A DNA stretch of 64,000 bases from Deinococcus peraridilitoris DSM 19664 (GCF_000317835.1 NC_019793.1:3042501-3106500); one strand, 5' to 3'. Shown: positions 1-9,010, numbered from the stretch's first letter. Translations and numbers: made by a program. Notes: generated by a model not told the origin, from the letters alone.

Positions 1-2
1 CC

Positions 3-407
3 TACAACTTCATCTCGATGCAGAAGCGCAGCCAGTACGTCAACCGCGTCGAGGGCAGCGGTCACGGCCTGGAACTGTTGCCCGGCGAGGGTACCTACCT
101 GTTCGTGTATCCCTTCGTGAAGACGCGCGCCTGGTACGACCTTTCGCCGCACGCACGGCAGGGCATGATGGACGAGCACATCTACGCTTCGGGGCCTTTC
201 AAGGGTGTGCGCCTCAATACCAGCTACAGCTACGGCATCGACGATCAGGAGTTCATCGTGGCCTTTGACAGCGATTACCCGCAGGAATTCGTCGACCTTG
301 TGGGACGCCTGCGCTACACCGAGGCGAGCCTCTACACCCACCGTGATACACCGATGTTCACCTGTGTCAAAAAGGACCTCGCGGGCCTTCTGGGTGACCT
401 CGCGTAA
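3..407 (+). CDS. hemQ: Coproheme decarboxylase HemQ/ChdC, 3' part
   Basis: Final enzyme of the coproporphyrin-dependent haem pathway, a soluble protein that uses H2O2 to decarboxylate two propionates of coproheme. The frame is open from the window edge, so the N-terminal part is missing and the ATG at 18 is internal. The signature YPFVKTRAWYDL matches the YPMSK region of Firmicute HemQ, whose Tyr and Lys act in catalysis. MMDEHIYASG follows and its His would be the proximal haem ligand. The C-terminal part (FDSDYPQEFVDLVGRLRYTE) is also family-typical. Family recognised by motif only; the missing half cannot be judged. Confidence 0.85.
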   Translation, partial: YNFISMQKRSQYVNRVEGSGHGLELLPGEGTYLFVYPFVKTRAWYDLSPHARQGMMDEHIYASGPFKGVRLNTSYSYGIDDQEFIVAFDSDYPQEFVDLVGRLRYTEASLYTHRDTPMFTCVKKDLAGLLGDLA

Positions 408-474
408 CCTCTCTTCGCGAGTTCAATTCATGAAGTCAACGGCGGGTGCATATCCGCCGTTGACCCTTCCTGGC

Positions 475-1611
475 TTATTCGGTCTGTTGATAGTCGATGC
501 TGCCCTTGGCGCCCAGCTTCACGGGCACCCGCAGCCGTTCGCCGTCCCGGTCGACGGTCAGGTTGACCGTGTCGCCCACACGCTTCTGGCGAATCTGAAA
601 CAGCAGCTCGTAAAAGTCAGAGGTGGGCTGGCCGTCGACCGCCACGATGATGTCGGCCTGCAGGCGCTCGCCCGCCTGCCCCTGGGCGTTGCGGTCGGCA
701 TCGGTGCGCGGCACGACGCGCTCTCCACGCAGGCCTGCCTGGTCGGCCGGGCTGCCCGGGACGACCCGCGCCACCACCGCGCCGGGCGTGCTGTACTGGT
801 GCGGAGAGTCGCCGAAAATGCCTAAAGCTGGCACATCGCGCTTTTCGCCGGCGCGCAGGGCCTGTAGCGTTTCATCCACCGTGGTGACGGGAATGGCGTA
901 CGACGCCAGGGTCTGCACATCATTCGGGTTAGCCATGGCGCCAATGTCGCTGTTGGCCAGCCGGATGTAGCTCACCACGCCAATGGCGCGCCCTGCCGTG
1001 TCAAGAATCGGCCCGCCCGAATCGCCCGGCGCGAGGGGCGCGCTCATTTCCAGGGTGCCTTGCGGAAAATCTGCCCGTGCGGCCTCCGCGTTCAGGCGCA
1101 GCAGCCGGCCCTGACGGGGCTGCAAGAACTGCTGTCGGCTGTTGCCGATGGCCAATACGCGCTCGCCCGGGTTGGGCGTGCGTTCGGCCAGCGCCAGAAA
1201 CGGCACGCGGCCACGCACGTTGGCTTTCAGCACGGCCACGTCCTGCGCGGCGTCAAAGCCCACCACCTCGGCGCGGAAACGCTGACGGGACTGGGTGGTG
1301 ACGTTCAGGAATTTGGCGCCCTCGATCACGTGGTAGGCCGTGAGCAGCGTGCCTTGATCGTCAATGAAAAAGCCGGTTCCGATCGCTTCGGGCGCTCCCC
1401 CACCGGTGATGCTCTGCTCGACGCGTACGGTGGCCGGACGCGACTTCTTGAAGAGGTCCTGCACCTGGTTGGGCAGCTGCTCCGGTTCCTGCAACCGGGG
1501 AATCGGGTTGAAATCGAAATTGTACTCGAGCGGCCGCCCACCATCGCGCGGCGCGAGGTACATGCCAAGCGCGACGAGCATCAGAATAGGAAGCCAGGGA
1601 GAGCGGCGCAT
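475..1611 (-). CDS. HtrA-like trypsin-type serine protease with PDZ domain
   Basis: Envelope-anchored S1C protease of 378 residues, expected to cut damaged proteins outside the cytoplasmic membrane. A single N-terminal hydrophobic segment (about residues 5-20) looks like an uncleaved anchor. The catalytic triad is visible: His94 in TAYHV, Asp124 in DAAQDVAVL and Ser198 in GDSGGP. A PDZ domain occupies roughly residues 260-370 (PGSPADQAGLRG, then DIIVAVDGQPTSDFYELL). It stands alone, and its start is fixed by a -10 hexamer six bases upstream. Protease class is secure; substrate is unknown. Confidence 0.9.
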   Translation of the reverse strand: MRRSPWLPILMLVALGMYLAPRDGGRPLEYNFDFNPIPRLQEPEQLPNQVQDLFKKSRPATVRVEQSITGGGAPEAIGTGFFIDDQGTLLTAYHVIEGAKFLNVTTQSRQRFRAEVVGFDAAQDVAVLKANVRGRVPFLALAERTPNPGERVLAIGNSRQQFLQPRQGRLLRLNAEAARADFPQGTLEMSAPLAPGDSGGPILDTAGRAIGVVSYIRLANSDIGAMANPNDVQTLASYAIPVTTVDETLQALRAGEKRDVPALGIFGDSPHQYSTPGAVVARVVPGSPADQAGLRGERVVPRTDADRNAQGQAGERLQADIIVAVDGQPTSDFYELLFQIRQKRVGDTVNLTVDRDGERLRVPVKLGAKGSIDYQQTE

Positions 1612-1617
1612 ATTCCC

Positions 1618-1644
1618 AGCCTAGTGAAAGGCAGGAGCTGTCAA
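1618..1644 (-). promoter_or_regulatory. Leaderless-type promoter of the HtrA-like protease
   Basis: On the minus strand TTGACA (1644-1639) and TAGGCT (1623-1618) are 15 bases apart, and TAGGCT ends six bases before the ATG at 1611. No ribosome binding site fits between, so the transcript probably begins at or next to the start codon. The spacer is shorter than the usual 17. Confidence 0.6.
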
Positions 1645-1706
1645 GGTGCCGGGGAATACGCTGAACACCGTTCGCGCGCGGGCTCAAGAATGCCTCAATA
1701 CCTCTC

Positions 1707-1712
1707 TAGAAT
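1707..1712 (+). promoter_or_regulatory. -10 element of the EVE gene
   Basis: TAGAAT lies six bases before the ATG at 1719 with no Shine-Dalgarno sequence between. This is the TANNNT leaderless layout that recurs in this window. No clear -35 was found. Confidence 0.5.
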
Positions 1713-1718
1713 GGCGTC

Positions 1719-2210
1719 ATGCGGTACTGGCTGCTCAAAAGCGAACCCGACGTTTTCTCGTTCGAGATGCTGTGCGCGCGGGGCTGCGAACCGTGGAACG
1801 GCGTGCGCAACTATCAGGCCCGCAACTTTCTGCGCGCCATGCGTCAGGGTGATCTCGCGCTTTTTTATCATTCCAACACTTCGCCCAGCGGTGTCGCGGG
1901 ACTTGCGCGCATCGTGCGTGAGGCGTACCCGGACGATCTGCAGTTCGATCCGCAGAGTCCGTACTACGACCCGAAAAGTGCCGGGGGTGAGCCGCGCTGG
2001 AGCATGGTAGACATCGCGCCCGTGCAAGCCTTGCCACGCTTCGTGCCGCTCGACGAGTTGCGACGGCTACCGGAACTGGCTGACTGTGCCGTCATCAATC
2101 GGGGAAACCGCTTGTCGGTGCTGCCGGTAACCTTCGCCGAATGGGAAGCTGTTCTGCAGGCCGGAGGGCTCGATCCGGCGCGCCTGGGTGAACCGGTCGA
2201 GGTGGCGTGA
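1719..2210 (+). CDS. EVE domain-containing protein
   Basis: A 163-residue protein consisting of one EVE domain, a PUA-like fold that binds modified bases in DNA or RNA. The N-terminus MRYWLLKSEPDVFSFEML and the following WNGVRNYQARNFLR and GDLALFYHSN blocks are the family core. A second conserved part, PRWSMVDIAPVQALPRFVPL, lies in the middle. In other bacteria such proteins occur both as housekeeping genes and fused to restriction enzymes; here it stands beside thyX with its own promoter, so a housekeeping role is likelier. The ligand is unknown. Confidence 0.85.
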   Translation: MRYWLLKSEPDVFSFEMLCARGCEPWNGVRNYQARNFLRAMRQGDLALFYHSNTSPSGVAGLARIVREAYPDDLQFDPQSPYYDPKSAGGEPRWSMVDIAPVQALPRFVPLDELRRLPELADCAVINRGNRLSVLPVTFAEWEAVLQAGGLDPARLGEPVEVA

Positions 2211-2247
2211 TGTTTCTTGCGCGATGCACCTCGGGTCGTCTCTGTCC

Positions 2248-2274
2248 TTGAGCGCGCCACCGGCACGGTAAGCT
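2248..2274 (+). promoter_or_regulatory. Candidate thyX promoter
   Basis: TTGAGC (2248-2253) and TAAGCT (2269-2274) are 15 bases apart, and TAAGCT ends eight bases before the ATG at 2283. GGGGTGAG directly before the ATG could serve as a weak ribosome binding site, so a very short leader is also possible. Confidence 0.4.
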
Positions 2275-2282
2275 GGGGTGAG

Positions 2283-2993
2283 ATGACCACCATCACCGCC
2301 CAGAACGTGCTCTACCCCCTTCAGGACGACATCGGCAGCGTCGCGCTCGTGCAGCATGTCGGAGATGACAAATCCGTCGTGAATGCTGCCCGCGTGAGTT
2401 TTGGCGGTGACAACGATGCGCCCCTGACCGAGCGCGACGAGAAGCTCATCAAGTACCTGCTGCGCGAACAGCACGGCAGCCCGTTCGAGCACAACCTGCT
2501 GACTTTCAAGATCGTCTGTCCGATCTTCGTGGACCGCCAGATGGTGCGTCACCGTGTCGGTGTCTCGAAAAACGAAATTTCGGGCAGGTATGTCGAAGTC
2601 GGGGAGCGGGTGTACGTACCGCGCTCCTTTCGCAGGCAGGCCAAAAGCAATCGCCAGGCAAGCGTCGCCGATGAAGCCGGCGAGATCGACCAGCAAGGCG
2701 CGGCCCTCGTATGGCAGGAAGCCTGGCAGCTCGCCTACGCTGCGTACCAGCGCCTGCTCGACCTCGGCGTGACCCGCGAGCAGGCGCGCGGCGTGTTGCC
2801 TCAGGCCATGTACACCGAGAGTTACTACACCTTCAACCTGCGCTCGCTGCTGCATTTCCTGGCGCTGCGTGACCATCCCGGTGCACAATTCGAGACGCAG
2901 CTGTATGCCCGCGCGTTGGCCGAACTGGCCGAGCCGCTCTTCCCGGTCACCTTTCGGGCGTGGCGCGAACTGCATTCCGAAATGCCGCATTAA
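2283..2993 (+). CDS. thyX: FAD-dependent thymidylate synthase ThyX
   Basis: Makes dTMP from dUMP using FAD, NADPH and methylenetetrahydrofolate, a homotetrameric cytosolic enzyme; 236 residues from the ATG at 2283. Longer readings from 2217 would include the promoter. The active-site block lies at residues 87-103 (MVRHRVGVSKNEISGRY). The family consensus is RHR, seven residues, then Ser; here eight residues stand between Arg91 and Ser100, a one-residue difference. No thyA is visible nearby. The C-terminal SLLHFLALRDHPGAQFE is also typical. Confidence 0.92.
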   Translation: MTTITAQNVLYPLQDDIGSVALVQHVGDDKSVVNAARVSFGGDNDAPLTERDEKLIKYLLREQHGSPFEHNLLTFKIVCPIFVDRQMVRHRVGVSKNEISGRYVEVGERVYVPRSFRRQAKSNRQASVADEAGEIDQQGAALVWQEAWQLAYAAYQRLLDLGVTREQARGVLPQAMYTESYYTFNLRSLLHFLALRDHPGAQFETQLYARALAELAEPLFPVTFRAWRELHSEMPH

Positions 2994-3026
2994 TCCGGGG
3001 CAAACGAGGGTCGCACCGCCTACGCC

Positions 3027-3032
3027 TACCAT
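3027..3032 (+). promoter_or_regulatory. -10 element of the YihY gene
   Basis: TACCAT ends six bases before the GTG start at 3039. There is no ribosome binding site between them, which supports leaderless expression and the GTG start. Confidence 0.5.
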
Positions 3033-3038
3033 GCAGGC

Positions 3039-4223
3039 GTGAAGCTGCCTGAACTGTTTTCCCTGCTGGGTGACGCCGCGAAAGCCTTTTCGGCGGACCG
3101 GGCGCCGCGGCTGGCCGCGGCGCTCGCGTACTACACCATCTTCGCCCTTGCCCCGCTGCTGTTCATGGTGATCGTCATTGCCGGCCTGGTATTGGGTCAG
3201 GACGAGGTGCAGACGCAGCTGCTTGCCCTAGTGCCACAAAATATGGGCGGCGGCGAGGAAAGCACCTTCATCAAGGATCTTGTCGAGAAAGTCGACGTGG
3301 AAAGCGGCCGGGGCCTGGCTGCAGTGCTCGGAACGGTGACGCTGTTCATGGGCGCCACCGGGCTCTTCGCCAACCTACAACAGACCATCAACGCCCTCTG
3401 GGGCGCAGACCCGCCGCCGGTCAACGGATTTCTCAACATCATCCGTACCCGGCTGGTGTCCTTTGCCTTGGTGGTACTGATCGCCGTGCTGATCCTGGCG
3501 TACCTGATCGGCAGCACGATCCTGTCAGCCTTTGCGACCACCCTGGGCGAGACCATCGGGGCAGGGGCGATCCTGGCGCGCCTGGCCAGCCTGCTGCTGG
3601 GCATCGGGCTGTTTTCGGTCATCTTCGCCATGATCTACAAGTACCTGCCCGACGTGCGCCTGCAGTGGCGTGAAGTCTGGACGGGCGCCATTTTCACGGC
3701 GACGCTCTTCACGGTAGGGCAGCTGCTGATCAGCTTGTACTTCGCGCGGGTCAGCCCGGGCTCGGTGTTCGGGGCGGCCGGGTCTCTGGTGGTGCTGCTG
3801 CTGTGGATCTACTACTCCAGCATGATCCTGTTCTTCGGTGCCGAGATGACCTGGGTCTATTCGCAGAAGTACGGCTCACAAGGCGGCGGGGCCCAGAGTC
3901 CAGACAAGAAACAGGCGCTGGCGCAGAAGGGTTCGGATATTCCCACGAATGTCAGTCGGCAGGAACGCGAGGCGGTCGAGCGAACCCCGGGAAGTCAGCT
4001 GCCCACCGGCGCGGCGACACCCTACAGCGGACAGTCGGACCGTCAGCAGGGCGGGCAGGGGTCGGCCCGCGGAGCGGTCGGTGCTGTGGTCATTCCGGCC
4101 GCACCCGTGCCCGGACCGGGTAGGGCGGCACTTCACGCGGTGTATTCGGTGCTTGCCTTGCCCGCGCTGACACTGTTCGGTGTGACCCGGGCGGTGGGAC
4201 GGCTGGTGCGCAGACGCCGGTGA
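3039..4223 (+). CDS. YihY/BrkB-family inner-membrane protein
   Basis: Integral membrane protein of 394 residues, GTG start. The family was once wrongly called RNase BN and has no settled function. The core (residues 1-285) has about six hydrophobic segments and the typical DRAPRLAAALAYYTIFALAPL opening, LFGATG-like GATGLFANLQQTINALWG, and a last segment VVLLLWIYYSSMILFFGAEM. Beyond residue 290 comes a polar tail rich in Gln, Gly, Ser and Pro, then a short hydrophobic C-terminus ending in RRRR. The tail is longer than in many homologues. Confidence 0.85.
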   Translation: MKLPELFSLLGDAAKAFSADRAPRLAAALAYYTIFALAPLLFMVIVIAGLVLGQDEVQTQLLALVPQNMGGGEESTFIKDLVEKVDVESGRGLAAVLGTVTLFMGATGLFANLQQTINALWGADPPPVNGFLNIIRTRLVSFALVVLIAVLILAYLIGSTILSAFATTLGETIGAGAILARLASLLLGIGLFSVIFAMIYKYLPDVRLQWREVWTGAIFTATLFTVGQLLISLYFARVSPGSVFGAAGSLVVLLLWIYYSSMILFFGAEMTWVYSQKYGSQGGGAQSPDKKQALAQKGSDIPTNVSRQEREAVERTPGSQLPTGAATPYSGQSDRQQGGQGSARGAVGAVVIPAAPVPGPGRAALHAVYSVLALPALTLFGVTRAVGRLVRRRR

Positions 4224-4234
4224 CATCGGGGCTT

Positions 4235-4277
4235 CAGCAAAAAGGACGCGTCCGATCTGGACGCGTCCTTTTTGCTG
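4235..4277. terminator. Bidirectional terminator between YihY gene and proB
   Basis: A 19-base-pair perfect stem (arms 4235-4253 and 4259-4277) with a GATCT loop. The A-run in the left arm and T-run in the right arm make it work in both directions, fitting the two genes that converge here. Confidence 0.9.
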
Positions 4278-4298
4278 ACCTGGGGTCGCTGTCCCGGG

Positions 4299-5411
4299 TT
4301 ACTCACCGGGCTCGCCCTGCGCTTGCGAAGCCGTGAACGTTTCTCTTTCGCCGGGCAGCAGCACCAGCTGGTTGCGGTGTACCAGCTCATCGAAATCCTT
4401 GCTGCCCAGTACTCCTGCGATCTCGGAGGAACCGAGTCCCCGGATGCGTTCGGCGTCGGAGGAAGCGTAATTGCTCAGGCCTTGGGCAACCGGTCCGTGG
4501 GGCCCATCAATGCGCACCACATCACCAAAGGCGAAGCGGCCCTGGACCCGCACAACGCCTTTGGGCAGCAGTGAACGGCCTTCGCGCAGGGCGCGTGCGG
4601 CCCCGGCGTCCACGTCGAGCACCCCCCGCGCACTCTGATGGAGCAGCCAGCCTCGCTTGGCTCCCCGGTGGTGAGCACGAATACGGGTTCCCAGTGCCGC
4701 GCCCGCAGTCCAGCGTTCCAGCCCCACCCCGCCCCCTCCCAGAATGATGGTGTCGATGCCTGCCTCGGAGGCGATCTGCGCCGCGCGCAGTTTGGTGGTC
4801 ATGCCTCCCGTGCCCAGGGCGCTGCCGGCACCCTCGGCGAGGTGCAGTACGCTGCTGATGTCGTCGACCACCTCGATTCGCCGGGCGTCCGGCTGCGTGT
4901 GCGGATTGGCCGTGTACAGTCCGTCTACATCGGTGAGCAGCAGCAGCGTGTCGGCGTCTGCGAGGTAAGCCACCCAGGCAGACAGGGTGTCGTTGTCCCC
5001 GAGGCGCAGCTCCTGCGTGGCGATGGTGTCGTTTTCGTTGAGCACCGGGACCACGCCGAGCTTGAAGGCACGCTCCAGGGCGTGCTTGGCATTCACGAAG
5101 CGCTTTCGGTCGTGAATGTCGTCGGCGCTCAGCAGAAACTGCGCGACGCTCTTGGGCGCAAAGGCGCGGGCCCACTCCTGCATCAGCACGGCCTGCCCGA
5201 CGGCCGCCAGGGCCTGCTTCTGGGGCAGGGTCGTCGGGCGTGGGGCTCCCAGGGCGCCACGCCCGGCAGCCACCGCTCCGCTGGAGACCAGCGCGACTTC
5301 GGCGTTCAGGCCCTGTACCGCCCGCGCAATGGCCCACAGCCGAGGAGGTTCGATGCGGCCCGCCGCGTCGGTCAGGCTGCTCGATCCCACCTTCACCACG
5401 ACCCGCTTCAT
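4299..5411 (-). CDS. proB: Glutamate 5-kinase
   Basis: First enzyme of proline synthesis: phosphorylates the gamma-carboxyl of glutamate. 370 residues, with an amino-acid-kinase domain (VVVKVGSSSLT at the N-terminus, VALVSSGAVAAGR, NENDTIA, and LLLLTDVDGLYTANP for ATP binding) and a C-terminal PUA domain from about residue 275. It follows proA after 19 bases on the same strand, so the two form an operon in the order proA-proB. The family is normally inhibited by proline. Confidence 0.95.
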   Translation of the reverse strand: MKRVVVKVGSSSLTDAAGRIEPPRLWAIARAVQGLNAEVALVSSGAVAAGRGALGAPRPTTLPQKQALAAVGQAVLMQEWARAFAPKSVAQFLLSADDIHDRKRFVNAKHALERAFKLGVVPVLNENDTIATQELRLGDNDTLSAWVAYLADADTLLLLTDVDGLYTANPHTQPDARRIEVVDDISSVLHLAEGAGSALGTGGMTTKLRAAQIASEAGIDTIILGGGGVGLERWTAGAALGTRIRAHHRGAKRGWLLHQSARGVLDVDAGAARALREGRSLLPKGVVRVQGRFAFGDVVRIDGPHGPVAQGLSNYASSDAERIRGLGSSEIAGVLGSKDFDELVHRNQLVLLPGERETFTASQAQGEPGE

Positions 5412-5430
5412 GGGTTGCTCCCGAGGAGTT

Positions 5431-6681
5431 TCAACGAATCTGTCCTTCGCCCGTGACGCGGTACTGGTAGGTCACCATCTCGGCCAGACCCATCGGACCA
5501 CGGGCATGCATCTTCTGGGTGCTGATGCCGATCTCGGCACCGAAGCCGAATTCGAAACCGTCCGTGAAGCGGGTGCTGGCGTTGACATACACCGCCGCGG
5601 CGTCGACGCTTTCCTGAAATTCGCGTGCTGAGTGCAGTGACGAGGTGACAATGGCCTCGCTGTGCTGCGAGCCGTAGCGCGCGATGTGTTCGAGCGCGCC
5701 GCTCAGGCCGTCCACCACCCGCAGGGCCAGGATCAGGTCGAGAAACTCGCTTTCCCAGTCGGTGTCACTTGCCGCTTCCACGCCCGGTGCGTACATCCGC
5801 GCGTCCTCGTCGCCGCGCACCTCGACGCCCGCGCTCCGCAGCGCCCGGACGGCCAGCGGCACGAATACGGGCGCGATTTCGCGGTCCACCAGCAGCGTTT
5901 CGAGCGCGTTGCACACGCCGGGACGCTGTGTTTTGCCATTCAGCAAAATGTTCAGCGCCATTTCGAGATCGGCGTCGCGGTGTACGTACAGGTGACAGTT
6001 GCCTACCCCGGTTTCGATCACCGGCACTTTGGCGTGTGTCACGACATGCTGAATGAGCCCTGCCCCGCCGCGCGGAATGACCAGGTCCACCAGCCCGCGC
6101 GCTTCAAGCAGCTCGGTCACGCTGGCGCGGTCCGCGCTGTCGATCAGGGTCACGGCGTCTTCGGGCAGACCCACGTCGCGCAGACCCAGACGCATGGCGC
6201 GCACGAGAACGCGGTTGGTGTTCAGGGCGCTGGCGCTGCCCCGCAGCACAGGGGCGCTGCCGGCTTTGAGGCACAGCACCGCGGCGTCCACGGTGACGTT
6301 GGGGCGTGATTCGTAGATCACACCGATCACCCCGAGCGGCACGCTGACTTTCTCGATCTGCATGCCCTTCGGGTGCCGCCAGCCGTCGAGGGTGCGGCCC
6401 AGCGGATCGGGCAGCGCGATGACCTGTTCGATGCCCTGCGCCACTTCCCGCAGCCGCGCCCCCGTGAGGGTCAGCCGGTCGAGCAGCGCCTCGCCCGTGC
6501 CCCGCTGGCGCTCCTGCTGCACGTCGACGGCGTTCTGACGCAGGATTTCCGGTTCTGCTTCCAGCAGGCGCGCCTGCATGGCGCGCAGGGCGGCGTTGCG
6601 CTCGGCACGTGCCAGTGTTTTGCTGGCTTTTTTGGCGTTCGTCAGGAGGTCCCGCACGCTCTGGTTACGCAACTCCGTCAT
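5431..6681 (-). CDS. proA: Glutamate-5-semialdehyde dehydrogenase (gamma-glutamyl phosphate reductase)
   Basis: Second enzyme of proline synthesis: reduces the gamma-glutamyl phosphate made by ProB with NADPH. 416 residues, the usual length. The catalytic Cys257 lies in KTQRPGVCNALETL; the nucleotide-binding part shows PLGVIGVIYESRPNVT and LKAGSAPVLRGS. It is the first gene of a proA-proB operon and carries a leaderless-type promoter. ProA and ProB probably work as a complex because the acyl phosphate is unstable. Confidence 0.96.
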   Translation of the reverse strand: MTELRNQSVRDLLTNAKKASKTLARAERNAALRAMQARLLEAEPEILRQNAVDVQQERQRGTGEALLDRLTLTGARLREVAQGIEQVIALPDPLGRTLDGWRHPKGMQIEKVSVPLGVIGVIYESRPNVTVDAAVLCLKAGSAPVLRGSASALNTNRVLVRAMRLGLRDVGLPEDAVTLIDSADRASVTELLEARGLVDLVIPRGGAGLIQHVVTHAKVPVIETGVGNCHLYVHRDADLEMALNILLNGKTQRPGVCNALETLLVDREIAPVFVPLAVRALRSAGVEVRGDEDARMYAPGVEAASDTDWESEFLDLILALRVVDGLSGALEHIARYGSQHSEAIVTSSLHSAREFQESVDAAAVYVNASTRFTDGFEFGFGAEIGISTQKMHARGPMGLAEMVTYQYRVTGEGQIR

Positions 6682-6687
6682 GGCCGG

Positions 6688-6693
6688 AGTCTA
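6688..6693 (-). promoter_or_regulatory. -10 element of proA-proB
   Basis: TAGACT (minus strand) ends six bases before the proA ATG at 6681, with no ribosome binding site between. No convincing -35 was seen. Confidence 0.5.
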
Positions 6694-6746
6694 GCGGGCT
6701 GGCCCGGGTGGCAGCAGGCAGTCGTCTGGGCGTGTTGGGCCAGCAC

Positions 6747-7460
6747 TCAAGAAGGCAGTGGGTAGGGAAGCGTCCCCTCGTAGATTGCGCGTCCGACGAT
6801 GGCTCCCTCGATGTTCAGCTCGTCCAGCAGTGCGATGTCGTCCGAGTTCGCCACGCCGCCGCCCACGATCAGGGTGTTGGTCCACAGGGCCCGTACTTGG
6901 CCCATCAATTCACGGTCGAGGCCACGCAACGTGCCGTCTCGGCTCACATCCGTGAAGATCAGGGTTTCCAGCCCGCTTTGCGCCAGGCGCGAGAGCACTT
7001 CCTCCACCCGCACGCCGCTGCCTTCGGCCCAGCCGTGCACGGCAACGTCCATGCCACGCGCGTCCACGCTCACGACAATGCGCTCCGGGCCGTAGCGTGA
7101 AAGCAGCTCACCGACCAGCTCCGGGCTACGCACGGCCGCCGTGCCGACCACCACCCGGCGTACGCCACCTTCCAGCAGTTCCCGCGCGGACTCGGTGCTG
7201 CGCACACCGCCGCCGACCTCGACGGGCACGCTCAGGTCGCCCAGCGCGCGCGCGATCTCATAGATGATGGCGCGGTTCTCGCCGCGACCGGTGGCCGCGT
7301 CGAGGTCAACCAGGTGCAGCAGACTCGCTCCGAGCCCGGTCCAGTGCAGCGCCGCTTCGAGCGGCGAGTCGAAGTACACCGTTTCGCGCTGCGGGTCGCC
7401 TTCGAAGAGACGTACGGCGCGTCCGGTCTGAATGTCGACACAGGGAATCACAAGCGGCAT
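6747..7460 (-). CDS. hisA: ProFAR isomerase HisA
   Basis: Histidine synthesis, fourth step: the Amadori isomerisation of ProFAR to PRFAR. 237 residues, one TIM barrel. The catalytic Asp8 is in [13 protein letters not shown] and the second catalytic Asp in [13 protein letters not shown]; phosphate-binding glycines are in [15 protein letters not shown] and [11 protein letters not shown]. No other his gene is in the window, so the pathway is scattered. The start agrees with a -10 hexamer seven bases upstream. Confidence 0.95.
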   Translation of the reverse strand: MPLVIPCVDIQTGRAVRLFEGDPQRETVYFDSPLEAALHWTGLGASLLHLVDLDAATGRGENRAIIYEIARALGDLSVPVEVGGGVRSTESARELLEGGVRRVVVGTAAVRSPELVGELLSRYGPERIVVSVDARGMDVAVHGWAEGSGVRVEEVLSRLAQSGLETLIFTDVSRDGTLRGLDRELMGQVRALWTNTLIVGGGVANSDDIALLDELNIEGAIVGRAIYEGTLPYPLPS

Positions 7461-7467
7461 GAAGCAG

Positions 7468-7473
7468 AGTATA
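7468..7473 (-). promoter_or_regulatory. -10 element of hisA
   Basis: TATACT on the minus strand ends seven bases before the hisA ATG at 7460. A near-consensus -10 with no room for a Shine-Dalgarno sequence. Confidence 0.55.
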
Positions 7474-7539
7474 GGTGCGCCCGGCCATGTCCGGCCCTCC
7501 TCATGTCCACCTCCGCTTACACTGGATGCGGAGGCTCAA

Positions 7540-8685
7540 GTGCGCATAGGGATCGTCACCGCAACCTACCTGCCCTCGAAGAACGGGGTGGCCACCTCGA
7601 CGGCCCTGTTTGCCCGTGGACTCCGTGCCCTGGGGCACGAGGTGCGGATTTTTGCGCCTGACCATCCCCAGCGGGGCAGGGAAGAGGCAGACATCTTCCG
7701 CCTGCCGAGTACCATGGTGGCCGCTCCCGCCGACTACCCGCTGTTGCTGCCACCCTCGGCGTCGGTGATCGGGCGGCTGCCGTTGCGCGACCTCGACGTG
7801 ATACACACCATGCATCCCTTTCTGGCCGGGCAGGTGGCCTTGCGCTGGGCGCGCAGCCTGGGGGTTCCGCTGTTCTTTACCGCCCACACGCAGTACCACC
7901 AGTACGTGCATTACACGCGCATGTCGAGAAGGCTGGGGCGCTGGCTGATCCGCCGTCACGTGCGCGCCTTTGCAGGCGCTTCCGATGTGGTGCTGGCCCC
8001 CGGAGGCGCGATGGTGGACATGCTGCGCCGCTATGGCTATCAGGGCGACGTGGACCTGCTGCCCAACCCGATTGACCCTTCATCCTTCCGGGAAGCGACC
8101 GGTCACGAGGTGCGCGCCTGGCACGGCATTCCTGCACAAGCGCCCTTGCTGATCTACGTTGGGCGGCTGGCACCCGAAAAGAACCTGCCGACACTGCTCG
8201 CTGCATTCAAGGAAGCACTGGAACAAATTCCAGGCGCGCACCTGCTGCTGGTCGGCGCCGGTTTGCAGCGCGCACACCTGCAGAACCTCGCGGCGGGCTG
8301 GCCAGTGCATTTCGCGGGCGCGGTCGAACATGCCCGCGTACCACAGTATTTGAGCGCTGCGAACGCCTTTATCACTGCTTCCACCTCAGAAGTCCTGCCG
8401 ATGAGCATGATCGAGGCGCTCGCCGCCGGTCTGCCGCTGGTTGCTGCCCGTTCTCCGGCAGCCGAGGATCTCGTTATCCAGGGAGAAAACGGCTTTTTGT
8501 GTGAGGCCTCGCCTGCTGCACTGGCCAACGGAATCGCGCGGGTCTTTCAGGCAGACGCCTTGCCGGCCCTGCACACGGGAGCCCTGAGCAGCGCCCGGGC
8601 ATTCGACATGACGGCGCGCGCCGGGCAACTGGCCGATCTGTACGCGTTGGCCATTGCAGGCCGCGCGGCCCACCAGGCTGCCTGA
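7540..8685 (+). CDS. GT4-family glycosyltransferase
   Basis: Retaining glycosyltransferase with the GT-B fold, 381 residues from the GTG at 7540. This start has GGAGG five bases upstream; the open frame reaches back to 7432 but would then overlap hisA. The N-domain begins [20 protein letters not shown], and the sugar-nucleotide half has [20 protein letters not shown] and the [17 protein letters not shown] block with the EX7E-type Glu. It resembles transferases that put glucose on diacylglycerol or other lipid acceptors, but the acceptor cannot be read from sequence. Confidence 0.85.
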   Translation: MRIGIVTATYLPSKNGVATSTALFARGLRALGHEVRIFAPDHPQRGREEADIFRLPSTMVAAPADYPLLLPPSASVIGRLPLRDLDVIHTMHPFLAGQVALRWARSLGVPLFFTAHTQYHQYVHYTRMSRRLGRWLIRRHVRAFAGASDVVLAPGGAMVDMLRRYGYQGDVDLLPNPIDPSSFREATGHEVRAWHGIPAQAPLLIYVGRLAPEKNLPTLLAAFKEALEQIPGAHLLLVGAGLQRAHLQNLAAGWPVHFAGAVEHARVPQYLSAANAFITASTSEVLPMSMIEALAAGLPLVAARSPAAEDLVIQGENGFLCEASPAALANGIARVFQADALPALHTGALSSARAFDMTARAGQLADLYALAIAGRAAHQAA

Positions 8686-8726
8686 GCACTGTTCTGAGGC
8701 AGCAGGACCTGAACTTGCCAACCGCA

Positions 8727-8750
8727 AAACGCTCCCTTGCGGGAGCGTTT
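8727..8750. terminator. Terminator between glycosyltransferase and tRNA-Leu
   Basis: Ten-base-pair stem AAACGCTCCC/GGGAGCGTTT with a TTGC loop. In the minus direction it is followed by T residues just past the tRNA 3' end, so it most likely ends tRNA-Leu transcription; it may also stop reads from the glycosyltransferase. Confidence 0.8.
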
Positions 8751-8754
8751 CTTA

Positions 8755-8839
<85 letters not shown>

Positions 8840-8865
8840 ACGGCTCAGAAATCTGAGGCTCGCTT

Positions 8866-8894
8866 ACTGTAGCGAAGGGTCCTGCGCTTGTCAA
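8866..8894 (-). promoter_or_regulatory. tRNA-Leu promoter
   Basis: Minus strand TTGACA (8894-8889), 17-base spacer, TACAGT (8871-8866). A near-ideal housekeeping promoter about 26 bases ahead of the tRNA 5' end. Confidence 0.85.
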
Positions 8895-8928
8895 GCGTAG
8901 CCTCCAGGCGCCCGCAGGTGCCACGAAG

Positions 8929-8963
8929 TGACCGTGTGCGTGGGTACTGACCGTGTGCGTGGG
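8929..8963 (+). repeat. Tandem 16-base direct repeat upstream of the str promoter
   Basis: TGACCGTGTGCGTGGG occurs at 8929-8944 and again at 8948-8963, three bases apart (19-base period). It lies between the divergent tRNA-Leu and str promoters. Function unknown; a regulator site or a slippage product are both possible. Confidence 0.7.
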
Positions 8964-9010
8964 GTCGTGTGCTGATCTGTGTGATCTGTGCGTGCCGTTT
9001 CCGGGGCGTC

